64,000 nucleotides of DNA from Rhodocaloribacter sp964552015 (GCA_964552015.1 CAZKFR010000007.1:1-64000); one strand, 5' to 3'. Positions 34,176 to 43,025 are shown, numbered from the stretch's first letter. Numbers and translations are program-made. The notes: generated by a model not told the origin, from the letters alone.

Positions 34176-36284
34176 ATGTCTGACCGCCGACAGCCGGTAA
34201 CGGCCCGCCCCGCCCCCTCGGACCTTTCCGCCTTCGACTGGCGGCGGGTGGCGTACCTGGTGCTGGCCTCGCGCCTGATCGACGAGATCGAGGAGACGCG
34301 CCTGGTGCCCGAGCGGAAGGTGCTCTACCAGTTCTCCGCCCGCGGGCACGACGTCCCGCAGGTGCTGCTGGGCAGCCTGCTGACGCACCCGAAGGACGGC
34401 GTCGGCGCGTACTACCGCTCCCGCCCGCTGCTGCTGACGCTGGGGTTGAGCCTGGAGGACGCCTTCGCCTCGCCGATGGGCAAGGCCGGCGGCTTCAGCG
34501 ACGGCCGCGACATCGGGGTGGTGTGCAACCTGCCGGGGCGGGACGGCCCCACGGTGCTGCCCATGGCCGGCGACGTCGGCTCGCAGTTCACGCCGGCGGC
34601 CGGGTGGGCGCAGGCCCTCCGCTACCGCCGCGACGTGCTGGGCGAAGCCGCCTACGACGGCGCCCTGGCCGTGGCCCACAGCGGCGACGGGGCCGTGGCC
34701 ACCAACGGCTTCTGGTCCGCCCTCACGATGGCCACCACGCTGCGTCTCCCCCTCCTCTTCTATGTGGAGGACAACGGCTACGGCATCTCGGTCCCGTCGC
34801 ACCTGCAAACGCCCGGCGGCAACATCGTCGAGAACCTCCGGTCGTTCAAGCACCTCCGCCTCTTCGACGGTGACGGCACCGACCCGGCCGAGGCGGCGTC
34901 GCTGCTCCAGGAGGCCGTCGGCGTGGTGCGTGCCGGCGAGGGGCCGGCCCTGCTGCGCCTGACCGTCCCGCGCCTCTCGGGCCACTCCGGGCAGGACAAC
35001 CAGGCCTACAAGCCGCCCGAGCGCCTCGAAGCCGAGCGGGCCGCCGACCCGCTGCCGAAGCTCCGCGCCTTTCTCGTGCCCGACCACCTCAGCCCCGACG
35101 CCTGGGACGCCCTCGAAGCCGAGGTGCGCCGCGACGTGGAGGCGGCCCTGGAGGCCACCCTCGCCCGGCCCGACCCGGACCCCGCCGCCGTCACCCGCTA
35201 TGTCTTCGCCGAGACGAAGCCCGACGGCACGCTCGACGTGCAGCAGGCCGGGGGGCTGGCCCCCGAGGGCGTCGTCCTCCCCGAAGGCACCGACCGGCCT
35301 GCCCCCGAGCCGTCGCGGACCAACATGATCACCGCCATCCGGCGCACGCTGGAGCACGAGCTGCGCGTCAACCCGCGCCTGCTCATCTTTGGCGAAGACG
35401 TGGGGCCCAAGGGCGGCGTGCACACCGCCACGATGGGCCTGCAGGAGGCCTTCGGCGAGGCCCGCGTATTCGACACCAGCCTCTCCGAAGAAGGGATCGT
35501 CGGCCGCGCCGTGGGGATGGCGCTGGCCGGGCTGATGCCGGTGGCCGAGATCCAGTTCCGCAAGTACGCCGACCCGGCCACCGAGCAACTCAACAACTGC
35601 GGCACCATCCGCTGGCGCACGGCCAACCGCTTCGCCGCGCCCATCGTGGTGCGGATGCCCGGCGGCTTCGCCAAGGTGGGCGACCCCTGGCACAGCGTCA
35701 CCGACGAGGTGCGGTTCGTCCACGCTATCGGCTGGCAGGTGGCCTTCCCCTCGAACGCCGAGGACGCCGTGGGGCTGCTCCGCGCCGCCATGCGGTCGCA
35801 CAACCCCACCATCTTCTTCGAGCACCGGCTGCTGCTGGACCACCCCTCGGCCCGCCGTCCCTACCCCGGCGACGACTACGTCCTTCCCTTCGGACGGGCG
35901 CGGCTTGTCCGGAGCGGCGAGGCCCTCACGGTGGTCACCTGGGGTGCGATGGTCGACCGCTGCGAGCGGGCCGCCAAAGCTGCCGGCGTCGACGCCGAGA
36001 TCCTCGACCTGCGCACCCTGCGGCCGTGGGACCGCGACGCCGTGCTGGCCTCCGTGCGCAAGACCAAGCGGTGCCTCGTCGTCCACGAAGACGCCCTCAC
36101 CGCCGGCTTCGGCGCCGAGATCGCCGCCACGCTCGTGCGCGAGGCGTTCTTCGACCTCGACGCCCCCATCGAGCGCCTGGCCGTGCCCGACATCCCCATC
36201 CCGTACAACCTCGGCCTCCTGGCCGCCACGGTCCCCGGCGTCGACCAGATCGCCGAGAAGATGCACGACCTGGTCACGTTCTGA
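34176..36284 (+). CDS. 2-oxoacid dehydrogenase E1, fused alpha and beta subunits
   Basis: 702 residues. The alpha half (about 1-340) has the thiamine diphosphate motif starting HSGDGAVATNGFWSAL and ending FYVEDNGYG, plus AVAHSGDG and the phosphorylation-loop-like GHSGQDNQAYK. The beta half (about 385-702) has NMITAIRRTLEHELRVNPRL, IFGEDVGPKGGVHTAT and SLSEEGIVGRAVGMALAG. In most bacteria these are two chains. The branched-chain 2-oxoacid dehydrogenase type is the nearest match; it decarboxylates the 2-oxoacid and passes the acyl group to E2, whose gene starts 3 bp after this stop. The position inside a paa region suggests phenylpyruvate as a substrate, which is inference. No E3 is in the window. 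Confidence 0.9.
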   Translation: MSDRRQPVTARPAPSDLSAFDWRRVAYLVLASRLIDEIEETRLVPERKVLYQFSARGHDVPQVLLGSLLTHPKDGVGAYYRSRPLLLTLGLSLEDAFASPMGKAGGFSDGRDIGVVCNLPGRDGPTVLPMAGDVGSQFTPAAGWAQALRYRRDVLGEAAYDGALAVAHSGDGAVATNGFWSALTMATTLRLPLLFYVEDNGYGISVPSHLQTPGGNIVENLRSFKHLRLFDGDGTDPAEAASLLQEAVGVVRAGEGPALLRLTVPRLSGHSGQDNQAYKPPERLEAERAADPLPKLRAFLVPDHLSPDAWDALEAEVRRDVEAALEATLARPDPDPAAVTRYVFAETKPDGTLDVQQAGGLAPEGVVLPEGTDRPAPEPSRTNMITAIRRTLEHELRVNPRLLIFGEDVGPKGGVHTATMGLQEAFGEARVFDTSLSEEGIVGRAVGMALAGLMPVAEIQFRKYADPATEQLNNCGTIRWRTANRFAAPIVVRMPGGFAKVGDPWHSVTDEVRFVHAIGWQVAFPSNAEDAVGLLRAAMRSHNPTIFFEHRLLLDHPSARRPYPGDDYVLPFGRARLVRSGEALTVVTWGAMVDRCERAAKAAGVDAEILDLRTLRPWDRDAVLASVRKTKRCLVVHEDALTAGFGAEIAATLVREAFFDLDAPIERLAVPDIPIPYNLGLLAATVPGVDQIAEKMHDLVTF

Positions 36285-36286
36285 CG

Positions 36287-37537
36287 ATGCCCCCCGAAAC
36301 GCCGCCGTACGCAAGCCCTATGATCGACATCGTTATGCCGCCGTCTGAGGAGGCCGTCGAGGCCGTGGTGCTCACCTGGTACAAACAGCCGGGGGAGGCG
36401 GTGGAGGCACACGAACCCCTCCTGGAGCTGAGCACCGACAAGGTGACGATGGAGGTGCCCGCGCCGGCGTCGGGCATCCTCCGCGAGATCCTCAAGCACG
36501 AGAACGACCCGGTGCGCCCGGGCGAGGTGCTCGGCCGCCTGGACCCCGACGGCGCCGGCGAGGCCCCGGCCGAAGCCGCCCCCGGCGTCCCTGCCGAAGC
36601 CGCCCCGGTCGACGCCGCCCCCACGACGGCCGACGCCGACACGCCCGACCGGCGGACGCGGCTGAGCCCCCTCGTCAAGCGGATGCTCAAGGAGCACAAC
36701 CTCGACCCCGCGCAGATCCCGGGCACCGGCCGCGGCGGCCGCATCACCCACCGGGACGTGAAGGCGTACCTCGAGCGCCAGGCCGCCGAGAAGGCCGCTC
36801 CGGCTCCGGCTCCGGCGCCCGCCGGCCCCATCCCCAGCCGCCGCGTGCCGCATTCGCACATGCGCCGCCGCATCGCCGACCACATGGTCGAGAGCATGCT
36901 GCGCACCGCCCCGCACGTGACGGCCGTCTTCGAAGCCGACCTGTCGGCCATCGTCCACCACCGGAAGCGCCACAAAGACGCCTTCGCCGCCCGGGGCGTC
37001 CGCCTCACCTACACCGCCTACTTCGTCCGCGCCGCCGTGGAGGCCCTGCAGGAGGTGCCCGAGGTCAACAGCCGCTGGCACGACGACGCCCTCGAAATCT
37101 TCGAAGACATGAACATCGGCGTCGCCACGGCGCTGGGGCGCGAGGGGCTGATCGTGCCGGTGATCCACCGCGCCCAGTTGCTCGGCCTCTTCGGCATCGC
37201 CGCGCGCCTGCAGGAGCTGACCGAGAAGGCGCGCGCCGGCAAGCTGCTCCCCGACGACGTGCAGCGCGGCACCTTCACCCTCACCAACCACGGCGTCAGC
37301 GGCAGCCTCATCGCCACCCCCATCATCCACCAGCCCCAGTCCGCCATCCTGGGCATCGGCAAAATGGAGAAGCGGATCAAGGTGCGGGAGGAGCACGGGC
37401 GGGACGTGATCGACATCGCCCCCCGCGCCTACGTCACCCTCACCATCGACCACCGCGCCCTCGACGGCTACACCGCCAACCTGTTCCTCTCGAAGTTCGT
37501 CGAGGTCCTCGAGCGCTGGCCGGAGGAAAAGGTATGA
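36287..37537 (+). CDS. 2-oxoacid dehydrogenase E2, lipoyl acyltransferase
   Basis: 416 residues from the ATG at 36287; an ATG at 36320 would start directly at the lipoyl domain. Domains in order: one lipoyl domain with the lipoylated Lys in LSTDKVTMEVPA (about 45-60), an Ala/Pro/Glu-rich linker (about 95-120), a peripheral subunit-binding domain (TRLSPLVKRMLKEHNLDPAQ, then IPGTGRGGRITHRDV), a second Ala/Pro linker, and the catalytic domain ending VTLTIDHRALDGYTANLF with the active-site His and Asp. It transfers the acyl group made by E1 to CoA and forms the core of the complex. It is 2 bp from the E1 gene and clearly in the same operon. Confidence 0.93.
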   Translation: MPPETPPYASPMIDIVMPPSEEAVEAVVLTWYKQPGEAVEAHEPLLELSTDKVTMEVPAPASGILREILKHENDPVRPGEVLGRLDPDGAGEAPAEAAPGVPAEAAPVDAAPTTADADTPDRRTRLSPLVKRMLKEHNLDPAQIPGTGRGGRITHRDVKAYLERQAAEKAAPAPAPAPAGPIPSRRVPHSHMRRRIADHMVESMLRTAPHVTAVFEADLSAIVHHRKRHKDAFAARGVRLTYTAYFVRAAVEALQEVPEVNSRWHDDALEIFEDMNIGVATALGREGLIVPVIHRAQLLGLFGIAARLQELTEKARAGKLLPDDVQRGTFTLTNHGVSGSLIATPIIHQPQSAILGIGKMEKRIKVREEHGRDVIDIAPRAYVTLTIDHRALDGYTANLFLSKFVEVLERWPEEKV

Positions 37538-37546
37538 TCCGGTGCA

Positions 37547-37595
37547 CGTTGCACGTTAATCGTTGAACGTTGCACGTTAATCATTGAACGTTTTC
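37547..37595. repeat. Heptamer tandem repeat, 7 copies
   Basis: CGTTGCA, CGTTAAT, CGTTGAA, CGTTGCA, CGTTAAT, CATTGAA and CGTTTTC lie head to tail with an exact 7-bp period; viewed at higher order, a 21-bp unit is repeated (37547-37567, 37568-37588). It fills the spacer between the E2 gene and the next gene. Confidence 0.85.
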
Positions 37596-37610
37596 AACCC
37601 GACAATCCGC

Positions 37611-39293
37611 ATGCTACGAGACGAACGTTTTCTGATCCTGGGCGGCGCCGGCCTCGTCGGCTCGCAGATCGTGCGCGAGGTGAGCCGCCAGCTCCGCCCC
37701 AAAAAGATCGTCGTGGCGAGCCTGCTCCAGGAGGAGGTCGAAACGTTCCTGGGCGACGTCCGGGAGGAGTTCCCCGACATCGAGTTCGTCGGCGCCTGGG
37801 GCAACATCTTCGTCCGCGACGACTTCCGCCTGGCCTCACGCGGGCAGCTGCTCGACGACCCGGCCCACCGGGAGGCCCTCTACGAGGACCTCTTCGGCGA
37901 CCTGGAGGCCACCTACGAGCGGTCGGTGCTCGTCCGCCTCATCCGCGAGCACCGGCCCGACGTCATCGTGGACTGCATCAATACGGCCACGGCCATCAGC
38001 TACCAGGACGTCGAGAGCATCAGCAAGAAGACGCACGACGCGCTGGGGCAGCTACGCGCGGCGCCGGACGACCCCGAAACGCGCACCCGCCTCGAGCATG
38101 ACGTGAGCACGCTGCTCATCTCGCAGGCTACCTCCCAGCTCATCCGCCACGCCCGGTTGCTGCACCGGGCCATGTGCGAGGTGGGCACCCGCGTCTATGT
38201 GAAGGTGGGCACCACCGGCACCGGCGGCATGGGGCTCAACATCCCGTACACGCACAGCGAGGACAAGCCCAGCGTGCAGCTGATGACCAAGACGGCCATG
38301 GCCTTCGCCCACACGGGCCTGCTCTTCCTCATGGCCCGCACGCCCGGCGGCCCGCTCGTCAAAGAGCTCAAGCCGGCGGCCATGATCGGCTACCGGCGCG
38401 TGGCGCACCAGGTGGTCAAGCGACGGGGACGGCCCCAGCAGGTCTACGAGAGCCGCGTCGAGCCGCTCGCAGGGCGCCTGGTCCTCCGCGACGACGAGCA
38501 CCGCTACCAGCCCCTGGGCCCCCTCATGATGGCCGGCGTGGACACGGGCGAGAACGGCTTCTTCGCCCGCGGCGAGTTCGAGACCATCACCCACATCGAC
38601 CAGATGGAATTCCTCACCCCCGAGGAGATCGCCGAGCAGGTGGTGCTCGAGATCCAGGGAAGCAACACCGGGCACGACATCATCGCCGGGGTGGACAGCA
38701 ACGTGATGATGCCCAGCTACCGCGCCGGGGTGCTGCGCCACACCGCCCTGCGGCGCCTCAAGGAGATCGAGCAGGCCTCGCACGGGCACAGCGTGGCCCT
38801 GGGCCAGCTCGGCCCACCCGAGCTCTCGAAGCTGCTCTACGAGGCGCACCTGCTCAAACTCAACTACGGCACGCTCGAGGCCGTCCGCCAGACCCCCACC
38901 GACGAGATCGCCGCGACGCTCTTCGACTTCCTGGAGGCCAACGACACGCTCCGCACCCAGATCGTGTCCATCGGCGTGCCCATCCTGGCGCCGGACGGCC
39001 GGCGGCTCATCCGGGGGCCGTTCATCAACATCCCCGAGAGCATCTACGACGAGGTGCCGCTGCACCCCGAGGACGTCGACCGCTGGGCCCGCAAGGGGTG
39101 GGTGGACCTGCGTCCGGTCAACATCCGGGGATGGCAGGAGCGCTTCGGGCGGATGCTGGCCTCCGCGCCGCACCTGCACACGCAGGGTACCGCCTCCATC
39201 ACCCGCACCACCTACCTCTACGAGACGATCGAGATCGGCGCCGTCGTCGCCTGGATCTTTGCCAACGAGGAAGGCGGGTACCGGATCAAGTAG
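37611..39293 (+). CDS. NAD(P)-binding Rossmann protein of unknown function
   Basis: 560 residues from the ATG at 37611, chosen over the in-frame TTG inside the heptamer repeat. The N-terminus is a dinucleotide-binding fold of the short-chain or epimerase kind: RFLILGGAGLVGSQIVREVS, with VIVDCINTATAISYQDVE where such proteins have the strand before the active site. The remaining 350 residues are not a family I recognise; they contain VGTTGTGGMGLNIPYTHSED, QGSNTGHDIIAGVDSNVMMP and PDGRRLIRGPFINIPESIYD. No typical Tyr-x-x-x-Lys pair is obvious. It is 74 bp after the E2 gene and converges on paaD, so it may belong to the E1-E2 transcript. A role in the same acyl-CoA or 2-oxoacid pathway is possible but unproven. 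Confidence 0.75.
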   Translation: MLRDERFLILGGAGLVGSQIVREVSRQLRPKKIVVASLLQEEVETFLGDVREEFPDIEFVGAWGNIFVRDDFRLASRGQLLDDPAHREALYEDLFGDLEATYERSVLVRLIREHRPDVIVDCINTATAISYQDVESISKKTHDALGQLRAAPDDPETRTRLEHDVSTLLISQATSQLIRHARLLHRAMCEVGTRVYVKVGTTGTGGMGLNIPYTHSEDKPSVQLMTKTAMAFAHTGLLFLMARTPGGPLVKELKPAAMIGYRRVAHQVVKRRGRPQQVYESRVEPLAGRLVLRDDEHRYQPLGPLMMAGVDTGENGFFARGEFETITHIDQMEFLTPEEIAEQVVLEIQGSNTGHDIIAGVDSNVMMPSYRAGVLRHTALRRLKEIEQASHGHSVALGQLGPPELSKLLYEAHLLKLNYGTLEAVRQTPTDEIAATLFDFLEANDTLRTQIVSIGVPILAPDGRRLIRGPFINIPESIYDEVPLHPEDVDRWARKGWVDLRPVNIRGWQERFGRMLASAPHLHTQGTASITRTTYLYETIEIGAVVAWIFANEEGGYRIK

Positions 39294-39454
39294 GGTCCCG
39301 GCCCCGCTACGCAAACAGCTTGACGCAGGCCCGGGCGGCCCGTTCGGAGTCGCCGGCGCTGTCGGCCTGGCGTGCAACGAGGCATGCCCGTAGCGGGTGC
39401 GGCGACACCACGCTCGTCAACGAAGCCTGCAAGGGCCGGGAAACCGTGCCCTGT

Positions 39455-39958
39455 TCAGAGCGCCTTGAAGTGCTCGAAGGGCTGCTGGCAGGCGTTGCAG
39501 TAGTGCAGCGATTTGCAGGCGGTGGCGCCGAACGCGCTCGTGAGGCGGGTGTCCTCGGAGCCGCAGAAGGGACACGGCACCGGCTTCGGGGTGGCGATGG
39601 TCGTCAACGGGATCAGGCCGGGATGCGTCTCCTCCACCGGCGGCGGCGGGGCAATGCCGTAGGCCCGCAGTTTCTCACGGGCCGCCTCCGTCATCCAGTC
39701 CGTCGTCCAGGCCTCGCGGAAGACGGTGTGGACCTCCACCTTCGGAAAGCCCCGGGCCCGCAGGGTACGGGTGATCTCCTCCGTGATGGTCTGCATGGCG
39801 GGGCAGCCGGAGTACGTCGGGGTGATGTCGACGTGGAGCGTATCCCCCTCGAGGCGGACGTCACGGACGATCCCCATCTCCACCACGTCGAGCACGGGGA
39901 TCTCGGGGTCCTTCACCTCCGAGAGCAGCGCCAGGATGTCGTCCTTGGTCACGTCCAT
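39455..39958 (-). CDS. paaD: PaaD: assembly protein of phenylacetyl-CoA epoxidase
   Basis: 167 residues. The N-terminal MIP18/DUF59 domain (ALLSEVKDPEIPVLDVVEMG, then TYSGCPAM) is followed by a Cys-rich zinc ribbon at the C-terminus (PCPFCGSEDTRL ... CKSLHYCNACQQPFEHFK). This is the PaaD pattern; the protein is thought to help insert or mature the iron cofactor of the epoxidase or its reductase. It is the last gene of paaABCD here. The usual next gene, paaE, which encodes the NADPH-dependent iron-sulfur flavoprotein reductase, is not present; the E1/E2-linked Rossmann gene lies there on the other strand. Confidence 0.94.
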   Translation of the reverse strand: MDVTKDDILALLSEVKDPEIPVLDVVEMGIVRDVRLEGDTLHVDITPTYSGCPAMQTITEEITRTLRARGFPKVEVHTVFREAWTTDWMTEAAREKLRAYGIAPPPPVEETHPGLIPLTTIATPKPVPCPFCGSEDTRLTSAFGATACKSLHYCNACQQPFEHFKAL

Positions 39959-40007
39959 GAGGATGGAGACTGGCTACCGCGGAGGGGCCGACGCACCGGA
40001 TGGGCAC

Positions 40008-40790
40008 CTACCATTCGGCGTCGGGGTAGGCGCGGGGGAGGAACTGCATCTCGGCCAGCAGATGCCCCAGGTGCTCGGTATGGCGTCCGTAGCGGCCGCC
40101 GGTGGCCATGTACGGCTCGTCCTCCGGCAGCCTGAGCGTGGCCGTCTCGATGACGGTCGCCACCATCTCGTGCCAGCGGTCGCGTGCCGCGGGTACGTCC
40201 GGCGCGATGCCGGCCTCGACGAGCGTGCGCACCGTATCGTCCGTCTCGAACGGTTCGGCCGTATACATCCACAGGTCGTCCAGGGCCTGCTGGGTACGCC
40301 GGTGACTCTCGTCGGTGCCGTCGCCCAGGCGCAGCATCCACTCGCTGCTGTGCCGCAGGTGATAGCTCACCTCTTTGTATGCCTTCGCCGCGATGCCGGC
40401 CAGCGGTTCGAAGGTGCTCTCGCGCAGCCCTTCGTAGAGCAGGTGGGCGTAGGCGGAGAAGAGAAACTGCCGGACGATGGTAAAGGCAAAGTCGCCGCGC
40501 GGCAGTTCCACCATCTGCAGGTTGCGAAACTCGATGGCGTCGCGGTGAAAGGCCAGGTCGTCGGCCGTCTGACCGGCTCCTTCGACCTCCCCGGCCAGCG
40601 TCAGCAGGGCATTGGCATGGCCCAGGCAATCCAGCGCGATGTTGGCCAGCGCGATGTCTTCTTCGAGGTAAGGGCCATGCCCGCACCACTCGGAGAGGCG
40701 GTGCCCCAGGATGAGCGCGTCGTCGCCGAGGCGCAGCAGATAATCGAAAAGCGCCTTCTGCGTGGCGGAATCGAGGTTGTCGAGCTTCAC
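40008..40790 (-). CDS. paaC: PaaC: structural subunit of phenylacetyl-CoA epoxidase
   Basis: 260 residues starting at a GTG (40790), the only start that keeps the conserved beginning KLDNLDSATQKALFDYLLRL. It has the ferritin-like helical fold of PaaC (DDALILGHRLSEWCGHGPYL, ANIALDCLGHANALLTLAG, EVSYHLRHSSEWMLRLGDGT). PaaC forms a stable heterodimer with PaaA and lacks the complete di-iron ligand set, acting as the structural partner. The gene is 18 bp after paaB and 49 bp before paaD. Confidence 0.95.
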   Translation of the reverse strand: MKLDNLDSATQKALFDYLLRLGDDALILGHRLSEWCGHGPYLEEDIALANIALDCLGHANALLTLAGEVEGAGQTADDLAFHRDAIEFRNLQMVELPRGDFAFTIVRQFLFSAYAHLLYEGLRESTFEPLAGIAAKAYKEVSYHLRHSSEWMLRLGDGTDESHRRTQQALDDLWMYTAEPFETDDTVRTLVEAGIAPDVPAARDRWHEMVATVIETATLRLPEDEPYMATGGRYGRHTEHLGHLLAEMQFLPRAYPDAEW

Positions 40791-40808
40791 GGGTCCTGCG
40801 GCTGAAGA

Positions 40809-41102
40809 TCAGATGTTCTTCGTGCCATGCGGCACTTTGTAAAAGAGCGGGTGGCGATACGGCTTGTCGTCGGCCGGGTCGAAGAACGGCCCTTCATCGC
40901 CGGGCTTCGTGGCGTGGATGGCATGGGCCGGCACCACCCAGATGCTGACGACCTTGCCACGCCGGGCATACACATCGCGGGCGTTCTGCAGTGCCATCTC
41001 CGCGTCGGCGGCGTGCACGTTGCCCGCATGCTCGTGCGGGGCGCCCGTGCGGGGTTGCACGAACACCTCCCAGGGGATCATGTGATCGTTCGTCTCAGAC
41101 AT
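40809..41102 (-). CDS. paaB: PaaB: small subunit of phenylacetyl-CoA epoxidase
   Basis: 97 residues, the normal PaaB size, with the conserved beginning WEVFVQPRTGAPHEHAGNVH and central DAEMALQNARDVYARRGKVV and VVPAHAIHAT. PaaB is needed for the epoxidase complex with PaaA and PaaC and bridges the PaaAC dimers. Its ATG overlaps the TGA of paaA (ATGA, 41102-41099), so translation is probably coupled. Confidence 0.95.
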   Translation of the reverse strand: MSETNDHMIPWEVFVQPRTGAPHEHAGNVHAADAEMALQNARDVYARRGKVVSIWVVPAHAIHATKPGDEGPFFDPADDKPYRHPLFYKVPHGTKNI

Positions 41103-42061
41103 CAGGCCACTCCTACTCCGTCAGCGGGACGGGTCTTCTGGTGTTGCTTGGCGGCATAGGCGCGGGCGGCTTCGCGCACCCAGGCGCCTTCCTCATGGGC
41201 GGCCCGGCGGGCCCGCAGGCGTTCCCGGTTGCAGGGCCCGTGCCCCCGAACCACACGCCAGAACTCCTCCCAGTCGATCTCGCCCGTGATCCAGTTGCCG
41301 CTCTCCTCATCGTAGCGGAGCTCCGGATCGGGCAACGTCAGCCCCAGCGCCTGCACCTGCGGCACGGTGATGTTGACGAAGTGCTGGCGCAGCTCGTCGT
41401 TGGTCTTGCGCTTCACCTTCCACCGCAACAGTTCGGCGCTGTTGGGCGAGTCGGTATCGTGCGGGCCGAACATCATCAGCGTGGGCCACCACCACCGGTT
41501 GACGGCATCCTGCAGCATCTGCCGCTGCTCGGGCGTGCCGTTGGCCATCGTCACGCAGATCTCGTAACCCTGCCGCTTGTGGAAGTTCTCCTCCTTGCAG
41601 ATGCGGATCATCGCCCGCGAATACGGGCCGTAGGAGGACTTGGCGAGCATGGTCTGGTTGACGATGGCGGCCCCGTCGACGAACCACCCGATGACGCCGA
41701 TGTCGGCCCACGTCAGCGTCGGGTAGTTGAAGATGCTCGAATACTTGGCCCGGCCGTCGAGCAGGTCGCGGATGAGGTCGTCCCGGTCGACGCCGAGCGT
41801 CTCGGTGGCGCTGTAGAGGTAGAGGCCATGGCCGGCTTCGTCCTGCACCTTCGCCAGGAGCGCCATCTTGCGCCGCAGGTTGGGCGCGCGGGTGATCCAG
41901 TTGCCCTCGGGCAGCATCCCGACGACCTCCGAGTGGGCGTGCTGGGACATCATGCGGATCAGCTGCTTGCGATAGCGCTCGGGCATCCAGTCGCGGGGCT
42001 CAATCTTTTCCCCCGCCTCGATGCGGGCTTCGAACTCCTTCAAGAGGGTGGCTTCGTCCAT
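41102..42061 (-). CDS. paaA: PaaA: di-iron catalytic subunit of phenylacetyl-CoA epoxidase
   Basis: 319 residues from the ATG at 42061; the frame is open further upstream but that part is not conserved-looking. Di-iron ligands sit in ferritin-like EXXH motifs: AKVQDEAGHGLYLYSATE and RICKEENFHKRQGYEICV. The other family segments are complete (MLPEGNWITRAPNLRRKMAL, FNYPTLTWADIGVIGWFVDG). With PaaB, PaaC and a reductase it inserts one oxygen atom into the ring of phenylacetyl-CoA to give the 1,2-epoxide. It is the first gene of the paaABCD series and follows surE on the same strand after 86 bp. Confidence 0.96.
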   Translation of the reverse strand: MDEATLLKEFEARIEAGEKIEPRDWMPERYRKQLIRMMSQHAHSEVVGMLPEGNWITRAPNLRRKMALLAKVQDEAGHGLYLYSATETLGVDRDDLIRDLLDGRAKYSSIFNYPTLTWADIGVIGWFVDGAAIVNQTMLAKSSYGPYSRAMIRICKEENFHKRQGYEICVTMANGTPEQRQMLQDAVNRWWWPTLMMFGPHDTDSPNSAELLRWKVKRKTNDELRQHFVNITVPQVQALGLTLPDPELRYDEESGNWITGEIDWEEFWRVVRGHGPCNRERLRARRAAHEEGAWVREAARAYAAKQHQKTRPADGVGVA

Positions 42062-42147
42062 GATCGTCTCGTGTCTGCGTGGTCGCACCATTCGGAACCG
42101 CTTCCGATGCGAGGCCCTTTTCCAACCCGTCGGGCCGGAGCCGGGTT

Positions 42148-42954
42148 TCATTTCGTGCCGGACTTTTCGCCGGCCGGCGCCGCGTCCCACGTCCACCGCC
42201 CCAGTTCGTCGAGGAAGGTGTAGGCCGTCAGGTCATGCTGGATGGGCGTGACGGAGACGTAGCCCTGCTCGACGGCCGCCAGGTCGGTGTTCTCCCCGTC
42301 GTCGAGGTTGACGAAGCGGCCGCTGAGCCAGTAATAGGGCCGGTTGGCGGGATCGACGCGGTCGATGAACGATTCCTCCCAGCGGGAACGGGCCTGCCGG
42401 GTGGTGCGGATGCCCCGGATCTGGTCGAGGGGGAGTGCGGGGACGTTGACGTTGAGCAGCAGGCCCGGCGGCAACCCCCGGCGCAGGACCTGCTCGGCGA
42501 TCCGCCGGGCGTAATGACCCGCCGGCCCGAAGTCGCCCCCCTCCCACTGGCAGAGCGAGACGGCGACGGCGTCGATGCCGAGGATGGCCGCCTCCGTGGC
42601 GGCGCTGACGGTGCCGCTGTAGATGACGTTGACGGCGGTGTTCGGCCCCTGGTTGATGCCGCTGACGACCAGGTCCGGCCGCCGCGGCACGAGCTTGTCG
42701 ATGGCGAGCTTGACGCAGTCGGCCGGGGTGCCACTGACGGCATAGGCCGCCTCCACGCCGGGCACGCCCTCGAACGGCCATGGACGCACGCGGACGGGAT
42801 CGCGCACCGTGATGGCGTGCCCGACGGCACTCTGTTCGGTGAGCGGGGCGACGACATAGAGCGTCCCCAGCCCGGAAAGGGCCTCGGCCAGCGCCCGGAT
42901 CCCCGGCGCGTCGATACCGTCGTCGTTGCTGATCAGGATCAGCGGTCGTTTCAT
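42148..42954 (-). CDS. surE: 5'-nucleotidase SurE
   Basis: 268 residues from the ATG at 42954. The metal-binding N-terminus is ILISNDDGIDAPGIRALAEA with the Asp pair, followed by PLTEQSAVGHAITV, the SurE segment VSGINQGPNTAVNVIYSGTV and SAATEAAILGIDAVAVSL. SurE hydrolyses nucleoside 5'- and 3'-monophosphates and short polyphosphates and is linked to stationary-phase survival. It lies between panB and the paa genes on the same strand; a regulatory link is not evident. Confidence 0.95.
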   Translation of the reverse strand: MKRPLILISNDDGIDAPGIRALAEALSGLGTLYVVAPLTEQSAVGHAITVRDPVRVRPWPFEGVPGVEAAYAVSGTPADCVKLAIDKLVPRRPDLVVSGINQGPNTAVNVIYSGTVSAATEAAILGIDAVAVSLCQWEGGDFGPAGHYARRIAEQVLRRGLPPGLLLNVNVPALPLDQIRGIRTTRQARSRWEESFIDRVDPANRPYYWLSGRFVNLDDGENTDLAAVEQGYVSVTPIQHDLTAYTFLDELGRWTWDAAPAGEKSGTK

Positions 42955-43025
42955 GGTGGCGATGGGCTCGGATGAGGCCGGACCCCTCGGGCCCGGCAGC
43001 AGGTCCACCGGCGACCGGCAGCCGC

